Below are positions 30,093 to 38,282 of a stretch of DNA of 38,672 nt, piece by piece. Source of the DNA: Bacillota bacterium. GTDB lineage: Bacteria; Bacillota; Sulfobacillia; JACIYH01. The position numbers were made by a program, and so were the translations under genes. The DNA lies in contig JACIYH010000002.1 of NCBI GenBank assembly GCA_014360055.1, positions 1-38,672 on the forward strand, written 5' to 3'. Below the pieces are notes generated by a model. That model ran no database searches. It had not been told where the DNA came from and worked only from the letters and a program-made list of their open reading frames with translations. Each line of letters begins with the position of its first letter. Within the stretch, counting starts at the first letter, position 1.

Positions 30093-30830
30093 GTGGCGGG
30101 AGGTGGGCGATTGGCGGGCAGGTGGCGCGTGGTAGGCAGTATCGTACTGGCGCTGGCAGCAGCCGCCACGGTGTATTTCTACCTGGAGGGTCTGGGGCGC
30201 AGGTACCCGGTGGTGGTGGCGGCTGCTGCCGTCCCGGCCGGGAAGGTGCTGGCGCCAGGTGATTTGCGGGTGGTGATGTTGCCGGGGGATGCCATTCACC
30301 CTCAGGCGGTGAGGTCCTTACAGGACGGACTGGGCCGGGTGACTTCGGCCGACCTCGTGCCGGGCGAACAGGTCCTGCAGAGCAGGACCCGGCCCCCCGA
30401 CCAGGCCGGACCCGGGGCTGACCTCCCTCCCCACTTGCGGGCGATGCTATTGCCCGTTCCCGTGGAACGGTGGGCCGGCGGTGCCCTGCGACCGGGGAGC
30501 CTGGTGGACGTGGTATTCGTGAGCGATGATCCCGAGCAACCCGACCTGGCACGGGTTCTGATCCCGGCGGTGAGGGTATTGGGGGTCCGTGATGAGCGCG
30601 GGCTGCCCTGGGCGCAGGGAAAGAACCTGCCCCTCGGGGTGCTGGTGGCCGTCACGGCCGAGGAGGCGGAGAGGCTCGCCTTTGCCCTCGAACACGGTTC
30701 CCTGTACCTCGTCCTCTGCCCCTTCGAGCCGGTGGTGGTGGCCACGTCCGGGGCGAACTGGGACAACCTCTTCTTCACCGCACGTGGTCCGTCGCTTGGG
30801 GAAAGCCCGTCAGGGGAGGGTAGCCGGTGA
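30093..30830 (+). CDS. cpaB: CpaB/RcpC-like Flp pilus assembly protein (SAF domain)
   Basis: A 245-residue exported/anchored protein. One N-terminal transmembrane helix (VVGSIVLALAAAATVYFYLE) is followed by a SAF domain (PVVVAAAAVPAGKVLAPGDL, then RVVMLPGDAIHPQAVRSL and DLVPGEQVLQSRTRPP), and then by the RcpC/CpaB C-terminal domain (GALRPGSLVDVVFVSDD, VRVLGVRDE, LGVLVAVTAEEAERLAFALE). In Tad systems CpaB helps assemble or anchor the pilus at the wall. GTG 30093 follows AAGGGAG; TTG 30111 with GGGAGGTGGG is an alternative. It is the first full gene of the Tad operon, and its stop overlaps the start of the next gene. Confidence 0.88.
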   Translation: MAGGGRLAGRWRVVGSIVLALAAAATVYFYLEGLGRRYPVVVAAAAVPAGKVLAPGDLRVVMLPGDAIHPQAVRSLQDGLGRVTSADLVPGEQVLQSRTRPPDQAGPGADLPPHLRAMLLPVPVERWAGGALRPGSLVDVVFVSDDPEQPDLARVLIPAVRVLGVRDERGLPWAQGKNLPLGVLVAVTAEEAERLAFALEHGSLYLVLCPFEPVVVATSGANWDNLFFTARGPSLGESPSGEGSR

Positions 30831-32368
30831 GCGCGAACGGGAGTGGAGTCGTGGTGGCCGGCCGGGATGCGATGCTCTCGCTGGCCCTCAAGCGCAGCGG
30901 CATCCCGCCCTCGGCAGAGGTCACCCAGGCCGAGTTGCTCTTCACTACACTTGACCGCTGCCAGCCGCGGGTGCTGGTGCTGGGCACCGACCTGGACGGC
31001 ACGTACGACCCGGGTGCCATGGTGAGCAATATCGCGTGGCTGTTCCCGCAACTGGGCGTGGTGGTGGTACGGGGGGCCGATGCACCTGACCCCGGGCAAC
31101 TGCCGCCCGGCTGGCAGGTCTTCGGTTCCCCACCCGACTACCGCCGCCTGGCGGAGACCGTCCGGCGGATGCTCTCGGCGGGCGGCGGGACCGGCCACCA
31201 TCCCGACCCACCGGCGTCCGCGTTATCCGCGCCACCGGCGGCTACGTTATCGTCGCCCCCGACGTCCCCTCCGGGTACAGGACCCGATCCCTGGCTGCCC
31301 CGGGGTGGCCCGGCGGTGCCGGGAGGTTCGACCGCGAACCCACCGTCTGCTGAGGCGCCACCTTCTTCGCCCTGGCCTGGGGCCCCGAACACGGGCTCTG
31401 CGCAATGCCCCGCCCAGGGGGCATCCGCTCGCCCCGCGGTAGCCTGGTGGGGCAGGGCTGTCACCACTCCCCGGGGCGGTCCGGGTGTTGAGGCGGCGTG
31501 GGGTCCAGCGGGGCCCGCTGTGTGGCCGGGCCTTTCCGCGCCGCAAGTGGTGACCGTATGCAGCCCCAAGGGAGGAGTGGGAAAGACCTTCGTGGCCGTG
31601 AACCTGGCGGCGGCGCTGGCGTCGCAGGGACAGGAAGTGCTGCTGCTCGACTGGGATCTGCCTTCGGCCGACGTGAGCATCCACCTCAATCTGCAGGTGG
31701 GACCGGGGGTTCTCGATCTCATCAACTCCGGCCGGGAAATGAGCCCGGAGGTGTTGCGCGAGCATCTGGTGAGGCACCCCCCTTCCGGATTGCACATCCT
31801 GAGGGGTCCTGCCCGCCCCGAGATGGCGGAATTCATCGGGCAGGAGCACCTGCGCGCCCTGCTGGCGAGCGCCAGGGCGGGCTTTCCGGTGGTGGTGATT
31901 GACACGGCACCCAGCCCCTGTGACGAGGCCCTCTGCCAGGCCCTGGAGGGTGCCACCCGCATCCTGCTGGTGGTGGTGCAGGACCCGGCCTGCCTGTACC
32001 AGGCCCGCGTCTTCCTGGACCTGGTGCCCAGGCTGGGTATACACCGGGGAACGGTGGGACTGGTGGTCAACCGCTACCGTGAGGGTGCCCCCGACGTGCG
32101 GGACATCCAGTCCTTCCTGGGGATGGCCCCGGCGGCCTTACTCCCCGACGATCCAGGTGCGGACCGGTCCGTGATGCAGGGCACCCCTTATGTCCTCCGT
32201 CACACCGGTCCGCTTGCCACCGCCCTGTTCGACCTGGCCCAGCACATCCTCCCGATGCCCGGGGGGGTAGTACGCCCCGCCGAGAAGAGAAGGGGGTGGT
32301 TCCTGCGCAGAGGTGGTGCCGCCAAACGAGACCTTGACAAGGGGGGGTTGCGGTGGGAGGGCTTCTGA
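30827..32368 (+). CDS. cpaE: CpaE/TadZ-like ATPase of the Tad pilus
   Basis: A 513-residue cytoplasmic protein. Residues about 5-105 are a receiver-like domain without the phosphorylation motifs (AELLFTTLDRCQPRVLVLGT, then MVSNIAWLFPQLGVVVV). Residues 120-240 are a long Pro/Ser/Ala linker of low complexity. Residues 243-480 form a MinD-type ATPase: VVTVCSPKGGVGKTFVAVNL with the signature Lys, LLLDWDLPSADVSIHLNLQV, VVVIDTAPSPCDEALCQAL and VNRYREG. CpaE/TadZ localises the Tad machine. GTG 30827 overlaps the cpaB stop. It is a paralogue of the ATPase that opens the type IV pilus operon, but the linker and N-terminus differ strongly. Confidence 0.88.
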   Translation: MSANGSGVVVAGRDAMLSLALKRSGIPPSAEVTQAELLFTTLDRCQPRVLVLGTDLDGTYDPGAMVSNIAWLFPQLGVVVVRGADAPDPGQLPPGWQVFGSPPDYRRLAETVRRMLSAGGGTGHHPDPPASALSAPPAATLSSPPTSPPGTGPDPWLPRGGPAVPGGSTANPPSAEAPPSSPWPGAPNTGSAQCPAQGASARPAVAWWGRAVTTPRGGPGVEAAWGPAGPAVWPGLSAPQVVTVCSPKGGVGKTFVAVNLAAALASQGQEVLLLDWDLPSADVSIHLNLQVGPGVLDLINSGREMSPEVLREHLVRHPPSGLHILRGPARPEMAEFIGQEHLRALLASARAGFPVVVIDTAPSPCDEALCQALEGATRILLVVVQDPACLYQARVFLDLVPRLGIHRGTVGLVVNRYREGAPDVRDIQSFLGMAPAALLPDDPGADRSVMQGTPYVLRHTGPLATALFDLAQHILPMPGGVVRPAEKRRGWFLRRGGAAKRDLDKGGLRWEGF

Positions 32369-33666
32369 AACGTCTGGCAGCCGTACCCCCGGCGGGGGCG
32401 CCCGCAGGCCACGCCGGAGATACACCCACGCTGGATGACCTCCTGCGGGCGCTGCAGCCCCGCCTTCTGGATGAGTACGGGCACCTGGTCAACGAAGCCC
32501 GGCGGGACCGCAGCCGGCGTGAAAAGTTGAGGTCTGTGGTGCTGCAGGTTCTCGTGCGCGACAACGTGGGCCATGCCAGATTGAGCAGGGAGGCGCTTGC
32601 GGATGAACTGACTTCCGCCATGGTGGGTTACGGGCCCCTGGAACCACTCATGGCGGACCCCGACGTCACCGAGGTGATGGTCAACGGGCCGCGGCAGGTC
32701 TATGTAGAGAGACACGGGAGAATCGAGCCCACCACTGTCACCTTCCGCGATGAAGATGACCTCATGCATCTCATCGCCCGCATGGTGGCGCCCCTGGGAC
32801 GACGGGTGGACGTTTCTTCCCCCTATGCTGACGCCAGGCTCCCCGACGGGTCCCGCATCAACGTGATCATCCCGCCGCTCAGCCTGGAGGGTCCGGTGCT
32901 CACGGTCAGGAAGTTCCCCGGGCGCCCCCTGTGCCTGAACGACCTGGTGGGCCTGGGGACCATGAGCGAGGAGATGGCGGAGTTCCTGTCCCTGTGTTTC
33001 CGCGGGCGGCTCAACGTCCTCATCAGCGGCGGGGCCGGTTCCGGCAAGACCACCACCCTGGGCGCCCTGGTCGGTTCGCTGCCGACCGCGGAGCGCATTA
33101 TCACCATCGAGGACTCCGCGGAGTTGCGCATCCAGCTGCCCCACGTGGTGCGGCTGGAGTGCCGTCCCCCCAATGCGGAGGGAAAGGGCGAGGTCACTAT
33201 GCGGCAACTGCTGCGCAACGCGCTGCGCATGCGCCCGGACCGCATCGTGGTGGGCGAGTGCCGGGGTGGGGAAGCGCTGGACATGCTGCAGGCCATGAAC
33301 ACCGGCCATCCGGGTTCTGCCTGCACGGTGCACGCCAACTCCAGTGCGGAGGCCCTGACCCGGTTGGAAAACATGGTCTTGATGGCCGACGCCAACCTTC
33401 CCCTGAGCGCGATCCGGCTACAGATCCGCACTGCTCTCGACGTGATTGTGCATCAGGCCCGGTTCCGTGACGGGCGCAGGCGGGTGGTCGAGGTGAGTTT
33501 GGTACGCAAGGAAGGAGCCCTGCTGTGCCCCGTGTTCCGGCACGCCATTGATGAAGGCGGAGTCGAGCGATTTGAACGGGTGGCCGGGGTTGCCCTGGAG
33601 TCGGCCCAGGCCGAGAGACTGATCAGGGAGGGGCTCACGGTGCCCGCCTGGGTGGCGGGCGAATAG
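32353..33666 (+). CDS. cpaF: CpaF/TadA secretion ATPase
   Basis: A 437-residue hexameric ATPase that powers Flp pilin assembly. The N-terminal domain has LTSAMVGYGPLEPLMADPDV, TEVMVNGPRQVYVERHGRIE and PYADARLPDGSRINVIIPPL. Core motifs are Walker A LISGGAGSGKTTTLGALVGS (about 225), the IITIEDSAELRIQLPHVVRL box, Walker B MRPDRIVVGECRGGEALDML and the His box AMNTGHPGSACTVHANSSAE. GTG 32353 follows a GGGGGGG site and lies inside the last 16 bases of cpaE, so the pair is coupled. The single ATPase implies assembly and retraction by one motor, as proposed for Tad pili. Confidence 0.95.
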   Translation: MGGLLKRLAAVPPAGAPAGHAGDTPTLDDLLRALQPRLLDEYGHLVNEARRDRSRREKLRSVVLQVLVRDNVGHARLSREALADELTSAMVGYGPLEPLMADPDVTEVMVNGPRQVYVERHGRIEPTTVTFRDEDDLMHLIARMVAPLGRRVDVSSPYADARLPDGSRINVIIPPLSLEGPVLTVRKFPGRPLCLNDLVGLGTMSEEMAEFLSLCFRGRLNVLISGGAGSGKTTTLGALVGSLPTAERIITIEDSAELRIQLPHVVRLECRPPNAEGKGEVTMRQLLRNALRMRPDRIVVGECRGGEALDMLQAMNTGHPGSACTVHANSSAEALTRLENMVLMADANLPLSAIRLQIRTALDVIVHQARFRDGRRRVVEVSLVRKEGALLCPVFRHAIDEGGVERFERVAGVALESAQAERLIREGLTVPAWVAGE

Positions 33667-33715
33667 GCCCCTGGCGCCACGCCGTGCAGGGGCCTGCGGG
33701 GAAGGAGCGTGGCAG

Positions 33716-34426
33716 GTGACGCTACTGGGCGTGAGTGCAGTGGTATTCCTGGCCGTGTTGGGAGCGCAGTTACTGCTGAGCACTGCTCCCGGCGGGCTGG
33801 CGGGCAGGCTGGGCCCCCCGGCTGCCACCTCGAGGATGCCGCGCCCTGGCCGCGGGTGGGCGGCCCTGCGTTCCTGGCGGGACCGGCGCGCCAGCGCGGC
33901 CCAACTCGGCCGCCTGGCGGAAGTCCTGGCGCAAACGGTGGGCGTGGGCATGAGCATCCCCGCAGCCCTGGAACATGCCGCCCGCCAGGTGTCCGGTCCC
34001 CTGAGGGGGGAGGTGGAGCGCGTACTCGGCGAGTACCACCTCGGCATCTCCCTCTCGGGCGCCCTGCGTTCCTGGAAGCAGAGGGCGGGTTCGAGGGACG
34101 TGGACCTGCTGGTGGAAACGCTGGAACTGGTTCGACAGGTGGGCGGCAGCATGTCGGCGCCACTGGCCCAGGTCGCCTCTACCCTTGACCGGCGACGGCG
34201 GGACCGCCAGGATGCCTGGGCCCAGATGGCGGAAGCCCGTCTCTCCGCTGCCGTGGTGGCGGCCGTCCCACCCCTGGTGACCTTACTGACAGCGAGGTCG
34301 GAGAGCGAGGCCTGGCAGGTGGTGACGGAAACCCCGGCCGGCCACCTGGCTCTGGTTTTTGCCGCCGTATCCTGGCTGTTGGGGGTGGCCATCACCCTCT
34401 GTCTGCTGCGGCCACCCCGCCCATGA
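33716..34426 (+). CDS. tadB: TadB-like platform protein (T2SSF domain)
   Basis: A 236-residue membrane protein. One N-terminal hydrophobic segment (VSAVVFLAVLGAQLLL) is followed by a T2SSF domain (about 65-180) with RLAEVLAQTVGVGMSIPAAL, then EYHLGISLSGALRSWKQRAG and VETLELVRQVGGSMSAPLAQ. Two C-terminal helices follow (SAAVVAAVPPLVTLLTA, LVFAAVSWLLGVAITLCLL). Length is below the usual 300 for TadB, mainly in the N-terminal membrane region. GTG 33716 follows AAGGAG. With TadC it forms the inner-membrane platform for the CpaF motor. Confidence 0.85.
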   Translation: MTLLGVSAVVFLAVLGAQLLLSTAPGGLAGRLGPPAATSRMPRPGRGWAALRSWRDRRASAAQLGRLAEVLAQTVGVGMSIPAALEHAARQVSGPLRGEVERVLGEYHLGISLSGALRSWKQRAGSRDVDLLVETLELVRQVGGSMSAPLAQVASTLDRRRRDRQDAWAQMAEARLSAAVVAAVPPLVTLLTARSESEAWQVVTETPAGHLALVFAAVSWLLGVAITLCLLRPPRP

Positions 34427-34523
34427 CTCAAATGCCCGTACCCGATCCTGCGGCTGCTTGGCTACTGGCCATTCCACGTTATAGCCGCCCCGTAAAACGT
34501 GATGCCGCCCGTACCCAGAGGGG

Positions 34524-35384
34524 ATGGGAGGTGGGATATTGTCCCTGCTCGCGGCTGTCCTGGCCGGACTGACAGTCCTGCTGTCTACCACCTGCACTTT
34601 CGCCCGCGAACCCCTCGGCCGCCTGGTCGCACTGGTACGGGAGCGCGATCAGTTGGGGCCTCTGGGGACCCTGGAGGAGAGGGTCGGGGAAGTGCTGGGT
34701 GGACTGCTGGCCCGGCTTGGTACCACCCGGCTCGACCCGAGGGGTTGGTTCGCCGGGCTTGCCTCGGCCAACCGCATGCGCCGGCGTCGGCTGGGCCGGG
34801 CGGTCCTGGCGGCCGCCGCCCCGGGCCTGGCAGCCGTGGCGACCGGGCTGATAACCGGCTCACTCCCCGCGCCGCAGGCGATCCTCGCCTTCATGCTGGC
34901 GGGGGGCTTGCTCCCCGACTGGTGGGAGGCGCGCACCCGCCGGGCGCGGGCCCGGGAACTGAACTCGTCGCTACCTCAGTTCCTGGATTTCATGGAGGTG
35001 TGCCAGCAGGCAGGCCTGAACCTGAGGGGTTCCCTCGAGAGGGCTGCGCTCGCCGTGGGTGGCAGGCTGGGGAGCGAGGTGCGCATTCTGCTGGACGCCT
35101 GTCCTCCCGCGCAACTGCTGTCAGAGCTGGCAGAGAAGTACGACGCCCAGGACTTGAAGGCACTGGGTGGAGCTCTGCGGCAGGGGGAACTGCTCGGCAT
35201 CCCCCTGGCCGATATCCTGCGCGCCCAGGCCCAGGGTCTGCGAGAAGCCGGCCGCCGGCGGATGCAGGCAGCCGCGGCCACCGCTCCCCTCAAACTGTCG
35301 CTCTGCACGGTGTGCTTCTTCCTCCCCTCGATATTGGCTCTGGTGCTGATACCTCACCTTCTCGTGTTCCTTACCAGGTGGTAG
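34524..35384 (+). CDS. tadC: TadC-like platform protein (T2SSF domain)
   Basis: A 286-residue membrane protein. It has an N-terminal helix (ILSLLAAVLAGLTVLLSTTC), a middle pair (AVLAAAAPGLAAVATGLITG, AILAFMLAGGLLPDWW), the T2SSF domain (about 145-250; LNSSLPQFLDFMEVCQQAGL, then AALAVGGRLGSEVRILLDAC and ALGGALRQGELLGIPLADIL) and a final helix (LCTVCFFLPSILALVLIPHL). It follows tadB after 97 bases in which I see no gene. ATG 34524 has a modest site; TTG 34539 behind GGGAGGTGGG is possible. Confidence 0.87.
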   Translation: MGGGILSLLAAVLAGLTVLLSTTCTFAREPLGRLVALVRERDQLGPLGTLEERVGEVLGGLLARLGTTRLDPRGWFAGLASANRMRRRRLGRAVLAAAAPGLAAVATGLITGSLPAPQAILAFMLAGGLLPDWWEARTRRARARELNSSLPQFLDFMEVCQQAGLNLRGSLERAALAVGGRLGSEVRILLDACPPAQLLSELAEKYDAQDLKALGGALRQGELLGIPLADILRAQAQGLREAGRRRMQAAAATAPLKLSLCTVCFFLPSILALVLIPHLLVFLTRW

Positions 35385-35433
35385 CGCGCCGAGGGGAGAT
35401 ACTGGTTCACCATACCCTTCAATGGAGGTGTCG

Positions 35434-35631
35434 ATGGTGGGATTCACCAACAGGATCCGGCGGATTGCCCGGCGGATTGCCGTTCACCTGTCCCCTTGTT
35501 CGGGTGCAACCACGGCCGAATATGCACTCATCCTGGCTTTGATCGTCATAGCCCTGATGGGGACGCTGGGTGAGTTGCGCGATGCCGTGGCCGGCAAGCT
35601 TCAGGAAGTGATCCAGGAGTTGACCCGGTAG
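35434..35631 (+). CDS. flp: Flp/Fap-type pilin
   Basis: A 65-residue prepilin, the structural subunit of the Tad pilus. A basic leader (RIRRIARRIAVHLSPC) ends at SGA, followed by the Flp core TTAEYALILALIVIALMGTL with the conserved Glu5-Tyr6 pair, then a short amphipathic tail. ATG 35434 has GGAGG five bases upstream; ATG 35422 lies before that site and is less likely. The leader is longer than in classical Flp pilins. Processing needs a TadV/CpaA-type peptidase, which is not in the window. Confidence 0.93.
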   Translation: MVGFTNRIRRIARRIAVHLSPCSGATTAEYALILALIVIALMGTLGELRDAVAGKLQEVIQELTR

Positions 35632-35682
35632 GCATCCGCAAGGGGCCCTCGCCCGAGATGCAGGGGCAGGAGGTTGGTCGGG

Positions 35683-36168
35683 GTGTACACTGTGCGGGTG
35701 AACTCGCCCTGGCAGCGTCTTTGCCGACCCCGGAGTGCGCCCGTCCGCGGCGGTCCTGCCGGGTGGTGGGGAGCGGCCGGTAGGGAGCGGGGGGCGGCCG
35801 CCGTGGAGTTCGCTGTGGTTGCCGGGCTCCTGGTTACCATGCTCCTGGGCATGGTGGAGTTGGGGCTGGTGCTGGATGCCCAACTGGTGGTGAGCATGGC
35901 TGCCCGGGAGGCCGCCCGGCAGGCGGCGGTGGACGGTGGAGCGTCCACCAAAGCGTACCAGCGGGCGGAAGAGACGCTCCGGTTGGGGGCACTTGACCCC
36001 GGCCTTGCCGCGGTGGAGATTTGGCCCCGCCAGGCGAGTTACGGAACCGTGGTCCACGCCCGGGTTTCCTACCCCTACACCTTCTTAACCCATGCTCTGG
36101 AGTGGGTTGGAGGTCGCGGGGTAGAACTCAAGGCGGAAGCGGTCACGCGCAGCGAGAAGGTGCGCTGA
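35683..36168 (+). CDS. tadE: TadE-like pseudopilin
   Basis: A 161-residue protein. The N-terminal basic part ends GRERGAAAVEFAVVAGLLVT, the TadE motif G-A-A-A-V-E-F with a single membrane helix continuing to MLLGMVELGLVLDAQLVVS. MAAREAARQAAVDGGAST follows, as is usual, and a small extracytoplasmic domain with one predicted beta hairpin (VHARVSYPYTFLTHALE). GTG 35683 fits the AGGAGG site at 35667-35672; TTG 35674 is too close to it. Pseudopilins of this type are processed like Flp and needed for pilus assembly. Its stop overlaps the next start (TGATG). Confidence 0.9.
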   Translation: MYTVRVNSPWQRLCRPRSAPVRGGPAGWWGAAGRERGAAAVEFAVVAGLLVTMLLGMVELGLVLDAQLVVSMAAREAARQAAVDGGASTKAYQRAEETLRLGALDPGLAAVEIWPRQASYGTVVHARVSYPYTFLTHALEWVGGRGVELKAEAVTRSEKVR

Positions 36169-36716
36169 TGCTCATCCGGCAGTTGAAGGGGGCAAATGGC
36201 GATCTGCTGGTGCCCGGGCGGGTGCGGGCGGCCAGCCTCCTGACCCGCCAGTCCGGAGCAGTACTGGTCCTGGTGGTGGCCTTTATCCCCGTACTGGTGG
36301 CAGCCCTGGCCCTGGTGATAGAGACGGGCCGGCTGTTCGTACTGGCCCGGCGGGCGCAGGCGGCTGCCGACCTGGGGGCGCTGGCGGGTGCCCAGGAAGT
36401 GGACCTGGAACGGCTGGCGGACGGTGAGAGGTATCTGGACGAGGGACGGGCTAGACTCGCGGCCGACCGGATCACCACGGACAACCTGCGCGACCTGGGT
36501 GGGGTGGTGGGGAGCAGCCACGTGCAGGTCTACGTGATCAACGTGGTGGATGGTCCCACCACCCACCCCCGCACGGGCCGGTTGATCCGGGATCCGACCG
36601 TCTCCGTGTGGGTGGAGGTGAACGTCCCCGTCCGTCTGGTCTGGTGGGCGCGCGAGGTTCGCCTTACCGCCCACGCCGACGCCAGTGTGGTGGAAAAGCC
36701 ATCATCCCGGCGTTGA
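36168..36716 (+). CDS. tadG: TadG-like pilus assembly protein (short form)
   Basis: A 182-residue protein. Residues about 28-75 (RQSGAVLVLVVAFIPVLVAA, then LALVIETGRLFVLARRAQAA and ADLGALAGAQEVD) match the TadG-like N-terminal domain: a membrane helix, an R-x-x-x-Q-x-x-A-D segment and an Ala-rich helix. The rest is a small beta domain ending VRLTAHADASVVEKP. Full TadG proteins carry a vWA domain that is absent here. ATG 36168 shares one base with the tadE stop and follows GAGAAGGTG. It closes the Tad operon; the 142-base gap after it holds no gene that I accept. Confidence 0.85.
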   Translation: MLIRQLKGANGDLLVPGRVRAASLLTRQSGAVLVLVVAFIPVLVAALALVIETGRLFVLARRAQAAADLGALAGAQEVDLERLADGERYLDEGRARLAADRITTDNLRDLGGVVGSSHVQVYVINVVDGPTTHPRTGRLIRDPTVSVWVEVNVPVRLVWWAREVRLTAHADASVVEKPSSRR

Positions 36717-36858
36717 TGCCGGGTGTCCCTGACGAGTTCCGGGGCTACGGACATGCTGGCGTGGGTTCAGGAGTGGGTGCTCAACCGCCGGCCCGGGACA
36801 CCGAAGGCGGACGGTTGATCTGGCTCGACACGGTCGGGTATCATGGAGGTGAAGCGGG

Positions 36859-37284
36859 GTGCTCGGGATGGGCGACGAGGCCGGAAAACAGGAAGCGGCA
36901 ACCGTGAGCCCTTGGGAAGTACTCCTGTGGAAGCTGGACTCCCTCGACAAGCGAGTCGAGGGTATGGACCAGCGGCTCAACCGGCGAATGGATCGGATGG
37001 ATGAGCGGTCCGACCGCCTGGAGCAGCGGGCGGACCGGCTGGAACAGCGGTTTGACCGCCTGGAGCAGCGGTTTGACCGCCTGGAGCAGCGGCTCAGCGG
37101 GGAGATATCCGGGCTGCGCGGCGAGGTCCATGCAGACATGGCTGCGCTGCGCGGATGGGCCGGGGACGAGATTGCCTCGTTGCGCCAGGAGGTGAGGGGC
37201 ACCCGCGCGAGTTTCACCGTACTTGAGCTGACCGCAGTCCTTGGCTTCGTGGCGGTTCTGGTGAGTATCTGGCTGCAGAAGTGA
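36859..37284 (+). CDS. heptad-repeat coiled-coil protein with C-terminal membrane anchor
   Basis: A 141-residue protein of no named family. Residues about 25-80 are a coiled coil built of five 7-residue repeats: DRMDERS, DRLEQRA, DRLEQRF, DRLEQRF and DRLEQRL. Another helix follows (GEISGLRGEVHADMAALRGW), and then a C-terminal transmembrane segment (VLELTAVLGFVAVLVSIWLQ), so the coil should face the cytoplasm as a tail-anchored protein. GTG 36859 follows GGAGGTGA by six bases. It resembles small DUF1640- or Bdr-like coiled-coil membrane proteins in layout only. It may not belong to the Tad operon. Confidence 0.75.
   Translation: MLGMGDEAGKQEAATVSPWEVLLWKLDSLDKRVEGMDQRLNRRMDRMDERSDRLEQRADRLEQRFDRLEQRFDRLEQRLSGEISGLRGEVHADMAALRGWAGDEIASLRQEVRGTRASFTVLELTAVLGFVAVLVSIWLQK
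37012..37095 (+). repeat. four 21-bp tandem repeats encoding heptads
   Basis: Units at 37012, 37033, 37054 and 37075 are each 21 bases and differ at one to four positions; the third and fourth share GACCGCCTGGAGCAGCGG exactly. A fifth, older unit lies at 36991. The low divergence implies recent unit duplication, so copy number may vary between strains. Confidence 0.9.
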
Positions 37285-37330
37285 CGGTCGAGTAAGCGGG
37301 CTTGTTTCAGTCCGGACCGAGTGCTGAGTT

Positions 37331-37396
37331 CTATTCGAGGAAGAGTACGGCGAGCACGGCAATGGTGAACAGCGCCAGGATGATAACCGCCCTCAC
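37331..37396 (-). CDS. 21-residue membrane peptide
   Basis: On the minus strand GTG 37396 follows AGGGAGGTGG with 8-base spacing. The frame encodes MRAVIILALFTIAVLAVLFL plus Glu, then TAG (37331-37333): a single hydrophobic helix with one Arg at the start and one Glu at the end. Positive-in topology places the N-terminus in the cytoplasm. It could be a small membrane regulator, a type I toxin-like peptide or a sporulation-type micropeptide. No family is assigned. It lies in a spacer between two plus-strand genes, after an AT-rich patch (37411-37440) that may hold its promoter. Confidence 0.6.
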   Translation of the reverse strand: MRAVIILALFTIAVLAVLFLE

Positions 37397-37532
37397 AGCT
37401 TCCACCTCCCTCTTAACACAATATGCATTAAGTTAACACCACGGCGAGAGGCCGGCGGCCGGCAGAGGACGGGCAGACTGCGGGGCAGCGGGGGTGCTTC
37501 TCAGGGTGCGCCGCTTGTGATAGAGTCCTTTC

Positions 37533-38282
37533 GTGATAAAGCGCGTGGTACTGTTCCTCGATGATGGGGACGTGATCAGCGACAACCGCAGGCGCGCCGC
37601 GCAGTGGCAGAAGCTGCTGGGCGAGTTCCTGCCGCCCGTCCTGGGTGGGTCGGCGGCTACGTGGGGGGAGGCCAACTACCTCGTCATTTCCACCTATTCG
37701 GGGACCTACCTGGAGGACCTGTTAGTCCGGGCGGGAGGAGACTTCCGGGCTTTTCGTCGGCTGGAACAGGTGGAGTGGATGCGCCGGATGTGCGAGTACG
37801 TGGGGGTTCCCGTACCGCCGGAGGAGCAGTGCCTGGAGGTGGCCGAACGGGCCTGGCGCCACGTAATCCCGAAGTTGCGTCCGGCCTTCCCGGGTGCTGT
37901 GGAGGCCATCCGCCGCCTGCGCGCCATGGGGTACGACCTGCACACCGCCTCCGGGGACCTCTCCGACCAACTGGAACTGTACCTGGCCGCTTTGGGCATT
38001 CGGGATTGTTTCGGCCGGCTCTACGGCCCGGATCTGGTGGGGGTGCTCAAGACCGGACCCGAGTTTTACCAAAGGGTCTTCGCCGATGCAGGCGTGCCGC
38101 CGGTGCAGGCAGTGGTGGTGGACGATAAACCGCAGTGCGTCGCCTGGGCTCAGGAGGTGGGGGCCCGGGGCGTGCTGGTGGGTGCGGCGGAGCGGGTGGG
38201 CGCGCCCGCACCCGCGCAGGGGCCGGTACTGTGTCTCGCTAGCCTGGCGGACCTCCCCTCCGCCATCGGTACCCTGGGGTAG
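37533..38282 (+). CDS. HAD-superfamily hydrolase
   Basis: A 249-residue cytosolic hydrolase. Motif I is IKRVVLFLDDGDVISDNRRR, a variant with four acidic/Gly residues in a row that matches a HAD subgroup opening FLDDGxV-x-x-DN and followed by QWQKLLGEFLPPVLGG. Motif II is in LHTASGDLSDQLELYL, the motif III Lys in GVLKTGPEFYQ, and motif IV is AVVVDDKPQCVAWAQEVGA. The cap is the all-helical region about 20-110. Substrate is unknown. GTG 37533 has no ribosome site upstream, so the message may be leaderless or the start may differ. The next gene begins 187 bases later; that gap holds only a small CCCACC/GGTGGG hairpin (38321-38333). Confidence 0.85.
   Translation: MIKRVVLFLDDGDVISDNRRRAAQWQKLLGEFLPPVLGGSAATWGEANYLVISTYSGTYLEDLLVRAGGDFRAFRRLEQVEWMRRMCEYVGVPVPPEEQCLEVAERAWRHVIPKLRPAFPGAVEAIRRLRAMGYDLHTASGDLSDQLELYLAALGIRDCFGRLYGPDLVGVLKTGPEFYQRVFADAGVPPVQAVVVDDKPQCVAWAQEVGARGVLVGAAERVGAPAPAQGPVLCLASLADLPSAIGTLG

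Noticed and set aside
36753-36818. A 21-residue ORF after the tadG-like gene
   Set aside because: It has no ribosome site and an ordinary composition, so I see no reason to call it a gene.
36815-36844. A TTGATC and TATCAT pair (18-base spacing) as promoter of the coiled-coil gene
   Set aside because: The start would fall at about 36851, which cuts off the ribosome site at 36845-36852.
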